A stretch of 64,000 nt of DNA from Moringa oleifera (lineage: Eukaryota > Streptophyta > Magnoliopsida > Brassicales > Moringaceae). The position numbers were made by a program, and so were the translations under genes. Where the stretch lies: NCBI GenBank assembly GCA_021397835.1, contig JAJFZO010000229.1, forward strand, positions 4,126,501 to 4,190,500. Direction: 5' to 3'. Position 1 is the stretch's first letter. The number at the start of each line of letters is the position of its first letter. This document shows positions 1-12,600 of the stretch, piece after piece. Under the pieces are notes generated by a model that was not told where the DNA came from, searched no databases, and saw nothing but the letters and a program-made list of their open reading frames with translations.

Positions 1-45
1 CAAGAGAAGTTTGGGCGGACTGTTGTCGAGAAATACTTGCTTTGA
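1..45 (+). CDS. Possible 3' end of a gene running in from the left
   Basis: The first frame is open from base 1 and ends at TGA 43-45, giving the 14-residue tail QEKFGRTVVEKYLL. The composition is more coding-like than the AT-rich DNA that follows. I do not recognise the family, and the stretch is too short to exclude chance. If real, 46 to about 540 would be its 3' UTR, and AATAAAT near 518 would be a candidate poly(A) signal. Confidence 0.25.
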   Translation, partial: QEKFGRTVVEKYLL

Positions 46-2194
46 TCAGATGAGGCTCTGTTATTTTTTATTTTTTTCCATGGAATGGGATATTCATTTA
101 CGAAATTAGAGAAAATGAAAATCTAACACACCCTTGTACGTGGTGGATGTCCTTTTCTCTGCTCCATCAACATTTCTGTTAAGATCAGATTTATAGGTAG
201 GGTTTCATGGGCTTCTTGAGGATGGGACTGAGGGTTCTTGTTTGCTTTCTTGGACAGAGTAGACAGATGAAAGTGTTCAACGGTTATGTAAGACTGCATG
301 TTAGGGATATGAAAGGGGTAAAAGGTAGCTGGTTAAGCCAACTTTTCTTCTTGCTTTCTTGCTTCTTTCATTGTCTTTCCCATAGTTTTTTTGGGTGGGT
401 GGTTCTAGTGAAGAATGGAGTTTTTTTTTTTTTTTCTCTTTTTTACTTGTTCAGCATTTTACTTTAGATAATGTGATGTCCTTTTCTCCGAATAATGTCA
501 TTTGTCCAGTTTTCTGAATAAATATTTTCTTCAGTTTAATGAGGAAATTTTATCGACTGGAAGTTAGTTAAATGAATTGTTCAAGTCTATCAGGCAAGCA
601 CCTTCTCTAATGTGTCACTTATCGTATCTTACTGTATCTCTTTGTAGGCTGCATAGGTGAGAATTTGATGCCAGAAAGTTGACAATTTTTTGTTAATAAA
701 AATAACCAAAACAAACAGTAAGTTATTGTGGCGAGGTCTTCCTAATCTAATGTAATTCAGTTTAATGTCTTGACCCTGACTCTGTTTTTGATATAATTGT
801 CTGTAGTTGATATTTTTGATAATTGAGTGGACAAACAATTTCATCTTGGGATCTTTAAGATTTTTGACATATCATGAAATCCAAAGGAAATTCTTACACG
901 AGGAAAGAACTTTGATGAGATTGAGCCCCTGGCTTGCCATCATAAATTTGAAAGTTCTTTTCTTTAATTATATCATTTTTTGTTTTTGTTTTTGGAAAGC
1001 ATGATACATTATTTCTATTCTTTTTTCCAATAAATGTTTAATAATGTATGTAATATATTGTTTATTATTTGCATAACTATAATTAATAGAAAATAACATC
1101 ATAAAATGATTTCACTTTTTTTTCTGATAATATTTTTCTTAAAAAATAATCCAGTTACAAAACAAAATAGTCAAGCAGATTAAGAGCAATATGAAAAGAA
1201 TGAAGAAGTGATTCAAGAAGATATATGAGGAAGACAAATGGTAGTAAGGATGAAAATTTGAAAGTGCTGTTCTTTGGCTTGTGTTGTTTTTGTAGTCCAA
1301 TTTTTATTTATAAGCTTAAAATTACATTAGCTGTGAAAAAGAACATAAATTGAAATGTTAGAAAGATTCATTTTACAATAAGTACAATTATGAAAAATAA
1401 TCCACAATGTTACTCATGCTGGAGGTTGAGAATGTGATGAAATGCACATTTATTATGGGACCTTTTTACTTTCCATCAAATAAAAATCATGTTTCATTAA
1501 AATTTTATTAAAAAAGATTTAGTAAAAAATGAAAAGTAATGAACAAAGGAGTAATACAATATTTATGTGTGCATGCTCGCTCTAATGTCAATGTGTGTGG
1601 GTATGGGAGATCCTTAAGTTCATGTATTCTAATTTTGCAAACTAAGTTACTCAAATGCTACAATAAGAAGTGGCTTGTCAATTGGGTTTTCGTTCAAAAG
1701 CGGTCAAAAATTCGGTTGTTTCTTTATTTTTGGATAAATATCATTTAAAACTTTGACCTTAATACTATCTCTTCAAAGAGACCCTTACTTTTTAAATTTA
1801 TCCAAACTAACCCCGATTTTTTAATTTTGTTCAAATTGAACATTCCATCTAAATCAATTAAATGACGTTTGTAAATAATGGAGTTGCTGAAAGGCAAAAA
1901 AGAAATTACACCAGTAGTATATACAGTGATAAACCACAACATTCGATATCCTCTCCTTTTTGGTCTTCTCCCAATTTCACAAACCTAAAAATCGTTTCTT
2001 CTCTCAATTTGTCACTGGTTATCAAGAAATCTGAAAGTTTGGTTGCCGGAATTGCAACAAAATGTATGTTTTTTTACTGCTTCATATTATATTTGCACAT
2101 TAATTGTTTTTTTCCGGTGTTTACTGTCATCGAAAAGCATTGGTATTAAATTCGAGAAGCACGAGTATGTTAAAAACTAAAATAAAAAAAAAAA
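46..2194. other. Intergenic AT-rich DNA, no gene seen
   Basis: Only short open frames without recognisable domains occur here, for example 207-467 (+), which is rich in Phe and Leu because of T-tracts. I see no transposon protein, RNA gene or array. Confidence 0.5.
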
Positions 2195-2372
2195 AAGACG
2201 TTTGAGAGGAATTTGATTTTTGATTTTCTCTAATGAGTAGGTAGGTAATTATACATTATTCATTAAAAATATTTTGTTCTAAAAATAGCTAAAAAATATT
2301 AAAATAATATAAATTATTAATTTAATATATTTTCACTAATAATCTTGTATAGATGTTCAAAAATAATTTTTT
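2195..2372. repeat. Dispersed repeat, copy A (related to 36905-37095)
   Basis: About 180 bp, starting near GACGTTTG and ending near GATGTTCAAAAATAA, aligns by eye in the same orientation with 36905-37095. Shared blocks include TCTCTAATG, AAAAATAGCTAAAAA and TATTTTCACTAAT. No coding capacity. It could be a terminal fragment of a DNA transposon or a small non-autonomous element. Copy B lies near the upstream side of a MULE transposase remnant, so a MULE end is one option. I did not find target duplications. Confidence 0.55.
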
Positions 2373-3777
2373 TTCTTTTTAATACATCATACTTTTTTTT
2401 TTTTTTAATTTTTTGTCTCTAATGGTTTTTAGAGGATGACTCGTCTTGTCATCCCATTAAGCCACGCTGAAGTCATTATCATCGATGGAGTGAATGGCAT
2501 TGGGTTCGGATATGTCTCGGATTATATGTGTTTAAAGCTTCGTAGGTTGGACGGTTTTACATTTATTGGATTGGACTTTTTTGATGTGGTGGAATTAGAT
2601 CGACCTGTTCCTAAGAGTTATCTTCACATCTTCCTTCTTTCAAGAAATATCCTAACATCTCCCCTTCTTCAAGAGATCTCCTAACATTCTTTTTTCTTCG
2701 AAGACATGAAGGTATAATATTTTTTAAACGAGGTAAAGCATGCATCTACAAAACTCCGAAGGCAAAACATGCTGCTTAAAGAAGCGTGCTTGCCCTTTTG
2801 CATCATTTCGACCTCATACATTTTAAAGGATTTTAAATCATTACACCATGTTTCCCCACATGTTCCATATGTGAATACATATATGCATCGTTTATTTTTT
2901 TTACTTTCTGTTATTAAATTTGAAAAGAACCATCATATTTAAAGATTATTTTGTTTGGGATCTTACTATTTTGGCTTTCTCTCTACGTCAGCGTTATTGA
3001 TTTTTTTTTTTTATTTTTCTTACGTCGTTTGGTTTATTTACTTTATTTTTTATTCCATATTTACTTTCATTTCCAGATTTTATGGATCAACGCAAGGCCT
3101 CTCATGAGCCTAATGCCCAGACACAAGTGACTTGAGTGAATTTGACGAGTCTACAAATCTCAAAACATTTACCATTAGTAATGTTAAGTCGATAGTCTAT
3201 AGTATTCAAACATAGTTTTACAGAATTAAGTTTGGTATCCCACACTCAGTGACGATACACCTTGTTAGGGAGGATGATCATGCTTGTGTGACTCGCGACG
3301 AGATACAAAGTCTTTACCAGGATGATCATGCTTGGTACCGGGCTTATGATGTATCTCAAACTCAAGTTGTACCAACTATTTGGTGATTGATTATAGTTTA
3401 TGCTCGCTTCTCATTTCTCAATCAGCTTCTTTCTTCATCTTTTTTGAATTTTTACATCACATGCTAACATCCAAGCGAGACTGAGTGGTATTACTTTTCT
3501 TCATGTATCGGTCGTATCCTTTTCGCTAAACCTCCCACTGTAAGAAACCAGGAAAACAATTTTCTTTATTTCATAGCAAGGCTTAGATGCAATCCCACTT
3601 CTTTGAAAATTTCCTTACAATGTGAGAACCTCACCACACTGGTAACTTGTAGACTTAAAAAAGAAGTAAATTAATGATAAAGCAGTATAGGAGGTGTTGA
3701 GAATCAAGACATACACGTGTCTTTATAACAGTCTCTAAGTTTCTTATTGGTGATAAACAAAGTGAAAAGTGAAACAT
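2373..3777. other. Intergenic, no supported gene
   Basis: An 82-codon open frame at 2436-2684 and a degenerate stretch at about 3080-3390 have slightly higher GC. Neither translates to anything I recognise. A short imperfect duplication (CTTCAAGA..TCCTAACAT) lies at 2636-2693. The 3080-3390 segment may be an old retroelement fragment, but its reading frame is broken by stops. Confidence 0.4.
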
Positions 3778-3787
3778 GCCACGTGGC
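3778..3787. promoter_or_regulatory. Palindromic G-box
   Basis: GCCACGTGGC is a perfect 10-bp palindrome around the CACGTG core bound by plant bZIP and bHLH factors. It lies about 820 bp upstream of the transporter ATG. A second CACGTGGC lies near 4332. Regulation of the transporter by light or ABA would be inference only. Confidence 0.4.
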
Positions 3788-4510
3788 ACCACTCGGTCAA
3801 AGGCACTTAACAGCCAGTGAGCCGTCGTGTGTCAGCATAGCATAGCCGTCGGCAAAGCTGTCTGTTTTACAGTGAAAAGTAAAGAAACCGGCTTTCGGTA
3901 AGGATCCAACATTCGACATCTGAGGTGGGGCCCTCACTGCGACATCTACACTAATCTCTTTTTCATATATATGCGAGCCCGCTGGTATATATTAACTTTT
4001 GTTTTTTTAATTCATATAAAAATAAAATAAATACACATTAATAAAAAATTTAAGTTAAAAATAAATGTACTAATAAAATTTTGATTATGATTTTTAAATT
4101 TTAAATAAATAATTTTTTAAAAAATTATTTTTTTATTTTTTATCTATTTTTTTATTAAATTTAATTGTTAATAAAAAACATTTTATAATTTTTTTCGTAA
4201 TTTATGTGCAAATTTAAAGATTGATGAATCAATTGGTAAATATTGACAAACTTAAACATTCTACTTGGGAATTGAAATTCCATTTTTTTCTGGTTAATTT
4301 TGCAATTAAAATTAAGAGGAAATAGTGGATGCACGTGGCAGGCATGGGAGAGAGATTGTTCCAGAAGGAACACGACACGACACAACATTTATATTTTTTC
4401 TTTTATAATAACTCAACAGAAACAGAGAGTGACGAAGTACACAGCAATCCATATAGAGAAATACATTGGAGAACCAACCGCTTCAATAAACTCCAATGAG
4501 TCAATCAAAT

Positions 4511-4527
4511 TATAAAAACATATAAAG
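4511..4527 (+). promoter_or_regulatory. TATA box of the folate-biopterin transporter gene
   Basis: Two closely spaced candidates, TATAAAAA at 4511 and TATAAAG at 4521, lie 80-96 bp before the ATG at 4607. This is a normal plant spacing with a short CT-rich 5' UTR. Confidence 0.5.
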
Positions 4528-4606
4528 ACCCAAATGCCCACCACCAAATATCACCTCTTCCTGCTCCTTTCTCTCTGCTGCACTTCTTTCTTGATTCTAT
4601 TTCTCA

Positions 4607-7019
4607 ATGGTATCGTCCAAGGATAGCGGTGCGGGGGCTAACCCCATTCGGAGACTGCTTGGCTTCGGCTTCTGGGTGCAAGGATTCCGGGGCTTCCCAT
4701 GGCTCGCCGTTAATTATTTCTTGAAAGATGGCCTTAGTGTCGACCCCTCCACCCTCCAGCTCTTACAGAATTCCGCCAATCTCCCCATGGTCGCTAAGCC
4801 CTTTTACGGCGTCATTTCCGATGCCGTCTACATATCTGGCCAGCACCGCGTTCCTTACATCGCCATAGGAGGTATGTACACTAATGTCCTAATTTCTAGA
4901 AGTCTTGCATTTCTTCTTTGTTGATGAACGTTTTGCCTAGCTTTTTTTTCGTCGTTCCATTTGTTTTTTTTTCTTTTGCCATTTTTATGATTCGTCTTCT
5001 TTTTTCGCACTGTTATTGTTTATTTGTTCAGGTTTGCTGCTTTTCCTTAATCAATGGGCTCATTTGTTAGCTTGGTAATTGAGTGATTGAATCATTCCAT
5101 GCCAAGTCTCCTGGTTCTGGGAATTTCTGTATGAGTCATAGAATACAATTAATTGTTTATTTTCAGATATGGGTAATCTACTCTGACAAATTAGTCTTGC
5201 AGTTTTTGAAGTTCCATCATCCTTTTAAGATCGCCTTGTCAGCACTGCTCTGATTCACTTTGAGAATCTAAGAGCAAAAAAGCAAAACGATAAGCTGGAA
5301 AAAGTTCCAAGTTGCTTCCAGCTAGGAATTTAGAATGACGATGGCAAGTTGCCATTAGGGAGTAACAGCTGCTCTTAATTGCACCTCTAATTTTCTCATA
5401 GTTTTTAAAGCGCGCGCGCGCGCACACACACAAGTGCCCTTTAACTTGTCTCGCTGCTAGTTTTCTAGTTGGGGTTGTTGTCATAGTTGCTGGGCAAGAA
5501 ATGATATTTTCTAGGATGGAGGAGAAAACTCTGGATGAGTTTTTAAGTCATGTTTTACTCAGCTGTCCCGCTGCTTCTTTAAAATACATTGAGAATTTAA
5601 TTAGTTAAAGATTACATCTGAATTCATGGGCCATTTTCACCAAAATTTCCTTGATGATAGTTTCATACGTGGAAAGTATGGCATCAGCGTCCAGAAATTC
5701 TCTTCCATGCTGTCAAACCCTAGAAATTAAATCTAAGTCTACTAACAAGCAACAGGGTTGAGTGCGATGGGAAACAATTGTTTCCAGCTTGACATTTATT
5801 GGAGATGCTTGTTATTCTGAGAGATGAGGATTGAACCAGTGTGAAAAACTATGGATCCAAACCTGAGTTCTATTTGCTTCGTTGACTCTTATGCTGTCTG
5901 TTATTTCCTCAAGTATTTTAAAGTTAATTTCCCTTTTTTCCTTCTTATCTTTTGGTTGCAGCTCTGTTACAAGCAGTTTCATGGCTGGCAATCGCAATTC
6001 TCTCTCAATCAACCATTTCAGTCTTCACACTGTCCTTATATCTCCTTCTCAGTAACCTTGGTGCTTCAATTGCCGAGGTTGCAAATGATGCTATTGTTGC
6101 AGAGACTGGAAAACAGCTTGCTACTGCTTCTGGGAAAGCTCAGTCATCTTCTTCTGGTGAGCTTCAGTCATTTGTATGGATGGCTTCCTCTTTAGGAGGA
6201 GTCCTTGGAAACCTGCTTGGTGGTATTGCCATTGGCAGATTCTCTCCCCAATCTATGTTCCTCTTCTTCGGTGTCCTTGTTGCTCTCCAATTTTTCATAA
6301 CCATCACGGTTCGTGAAAGTTCTCTGAACCTTCCTAAAAGCCCATCAAACATGGGGATCAGAAAACAGCTTTCAGAGCTCTCAGTTGCATTACAGAAGCC
6401 TGAGATTGCATATTCAATAATCTGGTTTGCAGCATCATATGCGATAATTCCGGCCATCACAGGAACCATGTTCTTTTACCAAACAGAGCATTTAAATGTC
6501 AATTCTTCTGTGTTGGGGATTTCTAAGGTCTTTGGTCAGGTAGCAACACTTTTATGGGGTGTTATCTATGGCCGCTGTTTCAAGGCAGTCCCACCAAGAA
6601 AACTAATTGTAGCCATTCAGGTAACGATGGCAGTATTCATGATATCAGATATGCTGTTTGTGAAAGGTATATACAGAGAAATGGGGTTGCCAGACTCACT
6701 ATACGTGGTCATTTTCTCAGGCTTTTTGGAGGTGTTATTCTATTTTAAGATTCTACCTTTTAGTGTTTTAATGGCACAGCTTTGCCCACGAGGATGTGAA
6801 GGGTCTCTTATGGCATTTGTCATGTCTGCTATAGCCCTTGCATTCATAGTGAGTGGATACCTTGGTGTCCTGCTTGCATCATATGTTGGGGTATCAGGAA
6901 ACGACTTCTCTGGGTTTCCGCTTGCGCTTGTAACACAGGCGGTTTGCACTCTCATCCCACTGCTTTGGTCATCATGTATACATGATACAAAATCCAAAAC
7001 CAGGGGGAAGGTGGAGTAG
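4607..7019 (+). CDS. Folate-biopterin transporter (BT1 family), two exons
   Basis: Predicted as exons 4607-4871 and 5962-7019, giving 440 aa. The donor is G|GTATGT at 4871/4872 and the acceptor is TTGCAG|CT at 5961/5962. The split codon gives Ala and restores a continuous frame across a 1090-bp intron. Exon 1 carries the family signature region NLPMVAKPFYGVISD, followed by PYIAIG. Exon 2 carries many hydrophobic segments and the conserved SNLGASIAEVANDAIVAE block near residues 120-140. BT1 proteins are multi-spanning carriers of the major facilitator type, and some plant members move folates or pterins across plastid or other membranes. At 440 aa this one is on the short side, and I see no clear plastid transit peptide, so location and substrate are open. 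Its neighbour, the polymerase delta gene, converges on it. The frame is clean and it looks functional. Confidence 0.92.
5410..5432. repeat. Compound (CG)n(CA)n microsatellite in the transporter intron
   Basis: Alternating purine-pyrimidine DNA: about seven GC steps running into about five CA steps. It is surrounded by AT-rich intron. This type of sequence can adopt Z-DNA and is usually length-variable. Confidence 0.8.
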
Positions 7020-8576
7020 TGAATGGAAATAGCCTTAAAGCAATGAGGAGCTTTATAGCTATCGAAATGAATCTTTTTGCTTGATATTCATAGAAATGTT
7101 CTCATTTACGTACCAGTGATAGATATTTTGCAGAAACTTTGTTGTGAGTTTCTTCAAATCGGTGTGACAGGGTTATATTTGTATATAACATTTAATGTTT
7201 CGAGTTTGAAGAATATATTTACCTCATGTTACAGAATATGGATGTGCTTTTTGGGTTTTGACAGTAAAGTATTATTGTTTTATCTCTATACAAATTTTTG
7301 TAGTTGGGTGTTTCTAGCATACTATTGTTTTGTAGGCGTCAAGAGAAAGTTTAGTCTTTTGGTTGATAAAATTTTTCTTTTACAAAGCTAACATTTTTTT
7401 TTTATGGGTGCGCTGCCGTCTTGAAGATTTGTTTTTGACATTGTTATTGAAAAGCACACTATTTTAAATTTCATGCAAGATGGAGGAAGGATATAGCAAA
7501 GCTTCAGGATATATCTGCACTGAGTGAGTTACCCTTTCATTATCTTTGCTTTAAAGCGAGACTGAGAAATCAACTGTATCATTTGATAGGCCAAGCTGAA
7601 AATTGAGATTGTTGATTCTGTTCCGCCCTACCTTTTATGGTGAAATCAAATGGTTTATTAAGGATAAGTATGAAAATCTTAGCTCAAGATCCCCAACTTC
7701 TCCAGGTATAAAAACATGGGGCATCTTGTCCTCACATATCCTAGAAGGGTTTCAGCCTGGGCCTGAAATGACTCAGTGCCATGTTCCTCATTCTTCTGCA
7801 ATGAATTTCAAAGGTCTCTAACCTATTCCATAAGAATGTGAGAAAGTGGAAGAATATAAACAAAGGTCACTGCTTAAGGTGTGACCAAAGAGAAAGAAAA
7901 GAAGAATGTTTGTAACATAATGAGCATTATGGAGTCCTCAACTCTGAGAGTAATACACCTCAATCCTAAAATAATTGCAAAGCAGAGGGCTGATAAGGGC
8001 TGCAGGTGCAATGGTTAAAGCACTTACGTCGGACACAATGGTAAGAGGCTATAGGGAAGGTGTCACAGTGAATGTAAGGCCTAGCAGTCATATGACACTG
8101 ATTGGGTGCAACAGCAATAGATGTTAATCTTAATAGTAACCCCCACCTGCTGTAAGTTTTGAAAATTATTACCAGTTTCATATCTTTCTAAAAGTCGCAA
8201 ACTAGTAGTACCTTCATGTGTGAAACAATGCCCAAATAACAGGTTAATCTCCCAATACTTTCCCAACAGAAGCTTTTTTTTTTTTTGATAGAACCCAATA
8301 GAACATTGCATGCTACTCAATATTGCTGAACAAGAGACATAGCACACTAATTACAGGCACCAAATAACCAGCACATAAACTGCATTTATGACCATGCACA
8401 CCGATATGGGAAAGGTCATAGCAAAATATTTCCACTGAGATCAGTAAACTTAACAGTTCATTTCATGTAACATCAACTGACAAGCACAGCCAGAGGCTGA
8501 ACACTTCACTAGACCTAGAAGGACAACTTGCAGTCATTCATTAGATTAGATTTTACACACAAGAACATAACATATA
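7020..8576. other. Convergent intergenic space between transporter and POLD4 genes
   Basis: Holds the two 3' UTR regions. The open frames here (7077-7391 +, 8081-8347 -) have no recognisable domain. No repeat or RNA gene seen. Confidence 0.5.
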
Positions 8577-9440
8577 CTAGACACGACCTTCCCACAAGCA
8601 TTCCTGCTGAACCTCCAGACTTGTCAAGAGGCTCTGAATTTCTTTTGGAGGGTTTAGGCCTAATCGATGAGCACGCTCCCATCGAGCCAATCTGCTAATC
8701 CCGAGGCATGGACCATACGCCATGTTCATGTCAAATTGCCTCAACACTTCTTCATTGTCATCATAATCCTCTATCACCAAGAAGAATAAACAAAGGAAAA
8801 CAAAAAGTACACATCAGCACCGCCACTGAACATCTTTAGAAGAAGCTAAATTACCAATCCATAACAATCGTAGCTCAAGGGGGTACGCCATTACATCAAG
8901 AAAAACGAAAAGATATAATGGCTGTCTTATTCTGACTCAAAACTTCTTTAGTTGGACCACATTTTTCCTTGCAACTACTAAGGTCTATTTCACTTCTCCC
9001 ACTTTATGCTTAGCTTTAGGTTATAAACTTGTTCTCAATGTAAGTTGTACAAATGCATTAGATTACTAGAGGTAACAAAACCCCACAAGAACAAGTAAAA
9101 TAATTTCTACTTTTATTTACTTTTTTGGATGAGCAGAAAATTCATTTATCAGAACTTCAGATTTCTCTACCAAACCAAACGGTGCCCACTAATGAAAATA
9201 GGAACATTAATCTAAAGAGGCAATTTCCAGAAGGAGAGTGAAAAAGACACCTTTGAGATCTAGGGAGCCGTGAAAAATCAAGGCTGTGGGTTCGGTAACA
9301 TCAGAGCCGAGAGCGGTGGCGTGAGTAGGCGTCCTCTTCTTGGTCGCAGACTTGGAAGAAGACTTTGATTTGGTTATGCCTCCATTTGTATTTTTCTTTT
9401 GCCTGTAGAAACCCTTGAGGTTCTTGGATGTTGTTGCCAT
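8577..9440 (-). CDS. POLD4: DNA polymerase delta subunit 4 (POLD4/p12), two exons
   Basis: On the minus strand, exon 1 is 9440-9251 and exon 2 is 8770-8577, giving 127 aa. The donor is AAAG|GTGTC and the acceptor is GATAG|AG. The split codon gives Glu and joins SLDLK to EDYDD. The C-terminal half carries the family core: FDMNMAYGPCLGISRLARW (about residues 77-95), then RAHRLGLNPP. The N-terminus is basic. The segment KNLKGFY at residues 6-12 resembles a degenerate PCNA-interacting motif with a hydrophobic residue followed by two aromatics. POLD4 is the smallest subunit of the replicative polymerase delta and stabilises the complex. The ATG at 9440 is chosen because it directly precedes the basic N-terminus. 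The 480-bp intron is unremarkable. Confidence 0.9.
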
Positions 9441-9526
9441 CTCTCTCTGCCTCAGCCAAAGACCTTTCGAAATTTGAATTCGGTGGACTATCAGCACGGA
9501 GAGAGGAAAGGGGTTTCCTTCTGTGC

Positions 9527-9642
9527 ATTTATATTAGGTGCGTAAACAAAACCCCATTTTTCCCAATGCTGCCCTCGAATAGTTCATATATTTCCATTTC
9601 TGTCCAAATTTTGGTTGGGCCTGGCTTCCATGGCATTGGGCC
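9527..9642 (-). promoter_or_regulatory. POLD4 promoter: TATA-like box and two site II motifs
   Basis: On the minus strand a TAATATAAAT box lies at 9536-9527, about 87 bp before the ATG. Two TGGGCC motifs (+ strand 9616-9621 and 9637-9642) lie about 175-200 bp upstream of the ATG. TGGGCC/T 'site II' elements are known in plant promoters of PCNA, ribosomal-protein and other proliferation genes, where TCP factors bind. This fits a replication gene. Confidence 0.45.
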
Positions 9643-12600
9643 TGTCTTTGCTCTACAAATCTAAGTGTTGGGTTTGCATGACTATCAAAATGTCATGCAT
9701 TTAATATGTCGGGTAGAGTAAAATCATAAACTTAATTATAAAATAGAAATTAAAATTAAATTAAATAAACTAATTTCTCTGAATAAATCAACTGTAACAT
9801 TACAACGCAATTGCATAGCTGTTCAGCTTGTTAAACCTGATTAGAAATGATTTTTAAATTTTGAGAAAATTATTCGTTCTGGTGAAAAGAAAATTTTTTC
9901 TCACTTCAAAAAATGTCTCTAATTTAACTTTAATGTTTTTAGTTTTTTTATCAATCCTGACAAAATATCTTTACTTACTGAAATGGGTAAATCACACCAT
10001 TTGTTGACAAAAAGAAAAAACAAAATCTTTTTTATTAGTTTTTTTATTTTAATAAATTTTTTATTTTAAAAATTAAAAATATATTTTTTAAAAGTAAAAA
10101 TCTGAATTTGAATAATAATTTTAACTTTAATATTTAAAAAGTGATATTATAAACCTTTTAAAACTTTAATAGTCTATACAAATTTCAAACTTTAATCCCA
10201 CCCAAAGCAAACATTACTACCAAAGGTAAAATAGTATTTTTAATTATTTTTTTTTTCATTATCAACCACCAATAACTCCGATTTTGTTGACGAAATTGAA
10301 TTTGAAGAGATGTAGACAAAATTTGAATTTAGGTTTAAAAAATCTCTCCAATTTATTGTGTAATTTAGTCTTTCATACTAATTTAAAAAAGAATCACAGT
10401 TTTATTTTATAAAAAAAAAATATCTCCAATTTGCTTTCGTTTATCTTTCGAATCATTTTCCTTCCTTTTCCAGTTTGCATGAATTTTTCTTTCTTCCCAT
10501 ATAATTTCCAATTACTCCCTACATATTGTTTCGTATTATTGCTTGTCTAATAATTCTTCATCCAAATGTAGTATGCTCCATCATCGTTAGAATAATTAAT
10601 TTGAAATATAAATCATTACCCTTTAAAAAATATATATATAGTTTGCAGCTGTAATGGTGAATGTTTTTATTCCTTATTTATAATTTTACAATTTGTTTCA
10701 GCCTCTTTTACTACTTTATTAACTCATAACTTATAATTTATTGATTTTTTTACTGTGAAAAAAGAGAAAAAGATACTTCATTGTTAACAAAAATATAGAC
10801 ATAAAGCATTCTAGTATGTTGCCAATTTTTTATTCTTACTCGGGTATTTTGGATTATCTCTCTTATTCTTTACTACGAGTTCTAATGGAGATTAATTTTT
10901 TGATGATTGTACTTCAGTCTCCTCCCAGGTTTAGTGTTAAATGCAATGGGTTTAGTGAATGATGGTTACTCGAAAGCATTTTTTAAGTTTGAAATTGGAA
11001 ATTATTGGTGATTGGTTTAAAAGCAACTCAAGTGGAAAAAATTTTGTGCATATTCTTGGCTAGCGTCAAATTTAGTAAGAACTCTATATATAAAAAATTA
11101 AAAATTTTTGACGAACTTACTTCATGAAAAAATGGATTGGATGCTTTGGAAGTGAGATACTGTTTGGTGAAAGTGTTTGGGGTTGTTTAGGTTAGTAAAA
11201 GAATTCAAAATTTTGTTTTTATTTTTTTAAATAGTTAACATCACGATTGAATAGAGTTTGTTTGGACACATACACAAACTTCAAGATTTGTTTTGATCAA
11301 TATTGAATATTGAGATTCAATTTATCATATTGGATAATTATGAAGGTTTTATGAGATTTTTACTTTTTTATTTATCTATTTTTAAAATACAAAATTTATA
11401 TATATTCTAAATTTATTATAGTTTTAATCAATTAAAACACAAAACTAATATTTGATTGGTTGAGAAGATAATTTGGGTTAGTGTCTTTTGTTTTAGATTT
11501 GACGAAATACCTACAAAAGAAAGTTGTACTTATTTTTGAAATTTTATTTGAAGTATATAAGATGCATATTTTTTTTCTTGGTCAATATATATTATTTTTC
11601 TCAAATATTTGATGATTTTGTTAGAACATATGGTAAGATATGTGTTCCACATTAAAATATTCCATGGATAAATATTTTTTGTGAGGTACTGGTTGATTGT
11701 GATAATGCTTAGATGGTTATATATGCATTTGATAGTAATCGATTAGGTAATTGCCCATGAATTCTAATTTGAATCTCATTATATTTTACATATTTCAATA
11801 CATTTTAAACTTATTCAAAAAATTATTTTTAATATCTAAACATGTCCTAAACTTATTTATGATTACCCATAAACTACATGATCCGAACTCATTTATTTTA
11901 TTTATATATAATATTCATTTAATATTTTAATAATAAAGTCAAAACAACTTAGTAATAAGATCTTGAAAGATATATCATTAGTCAACATCTTTTATTGCAA
12001 AATTGGGTCTTGTTCTAATAACATATTAAAGAAGATATTGGGCCTAACATACCCTAGCAAAATCGGCTTATTAGATAAGGATTGCCATCATCTTATATAT
12101 TAGATCATTACAATATGATCAACTAATGTGGAACTCTAATACACATTTGCGAGAAAATAAATGCTAGAAGTGAGAGGTGGGTGCATGGGTAAAGACTTAA
12201 TAAGATGATTATCTGTATAAGTGAAACCCTAATTAAAGCAAAAAGATGTCATTTTGATTTGATTATATGGGAAATGGGTGTTAGGTTTAGGTAATCTGAT
12301 TATTCAAATAGGTTTAGGTAACGAATACCTTAAACTTGAACCTGAACTTTACTTGAATTTGACAAAGCTATTATAATTAAATCCCAAATCCATCCAGACC
12401 CATTTAAAAAATACTTGAAACCCATTTTTATTAGGGTTTGATCGAATTTGGTACTCGTATAAATCTAACATCTTGACATCCTTACATATTATATAATAAT
12501 AGCAATTTTGTGGACTAACACCCCACTGTCCACTGTATGACTTATGTGGCACATGGGTTTGGTCTACATAAAATACAAATATATGTGGTCTATTAAAGAC

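Noticed and set aside
2436..2684. 82-codon frame with mixed composition
   Set aside because: No domain, no promoter context, and it lies next to a dispersed repeat. Not enough support for a gene.
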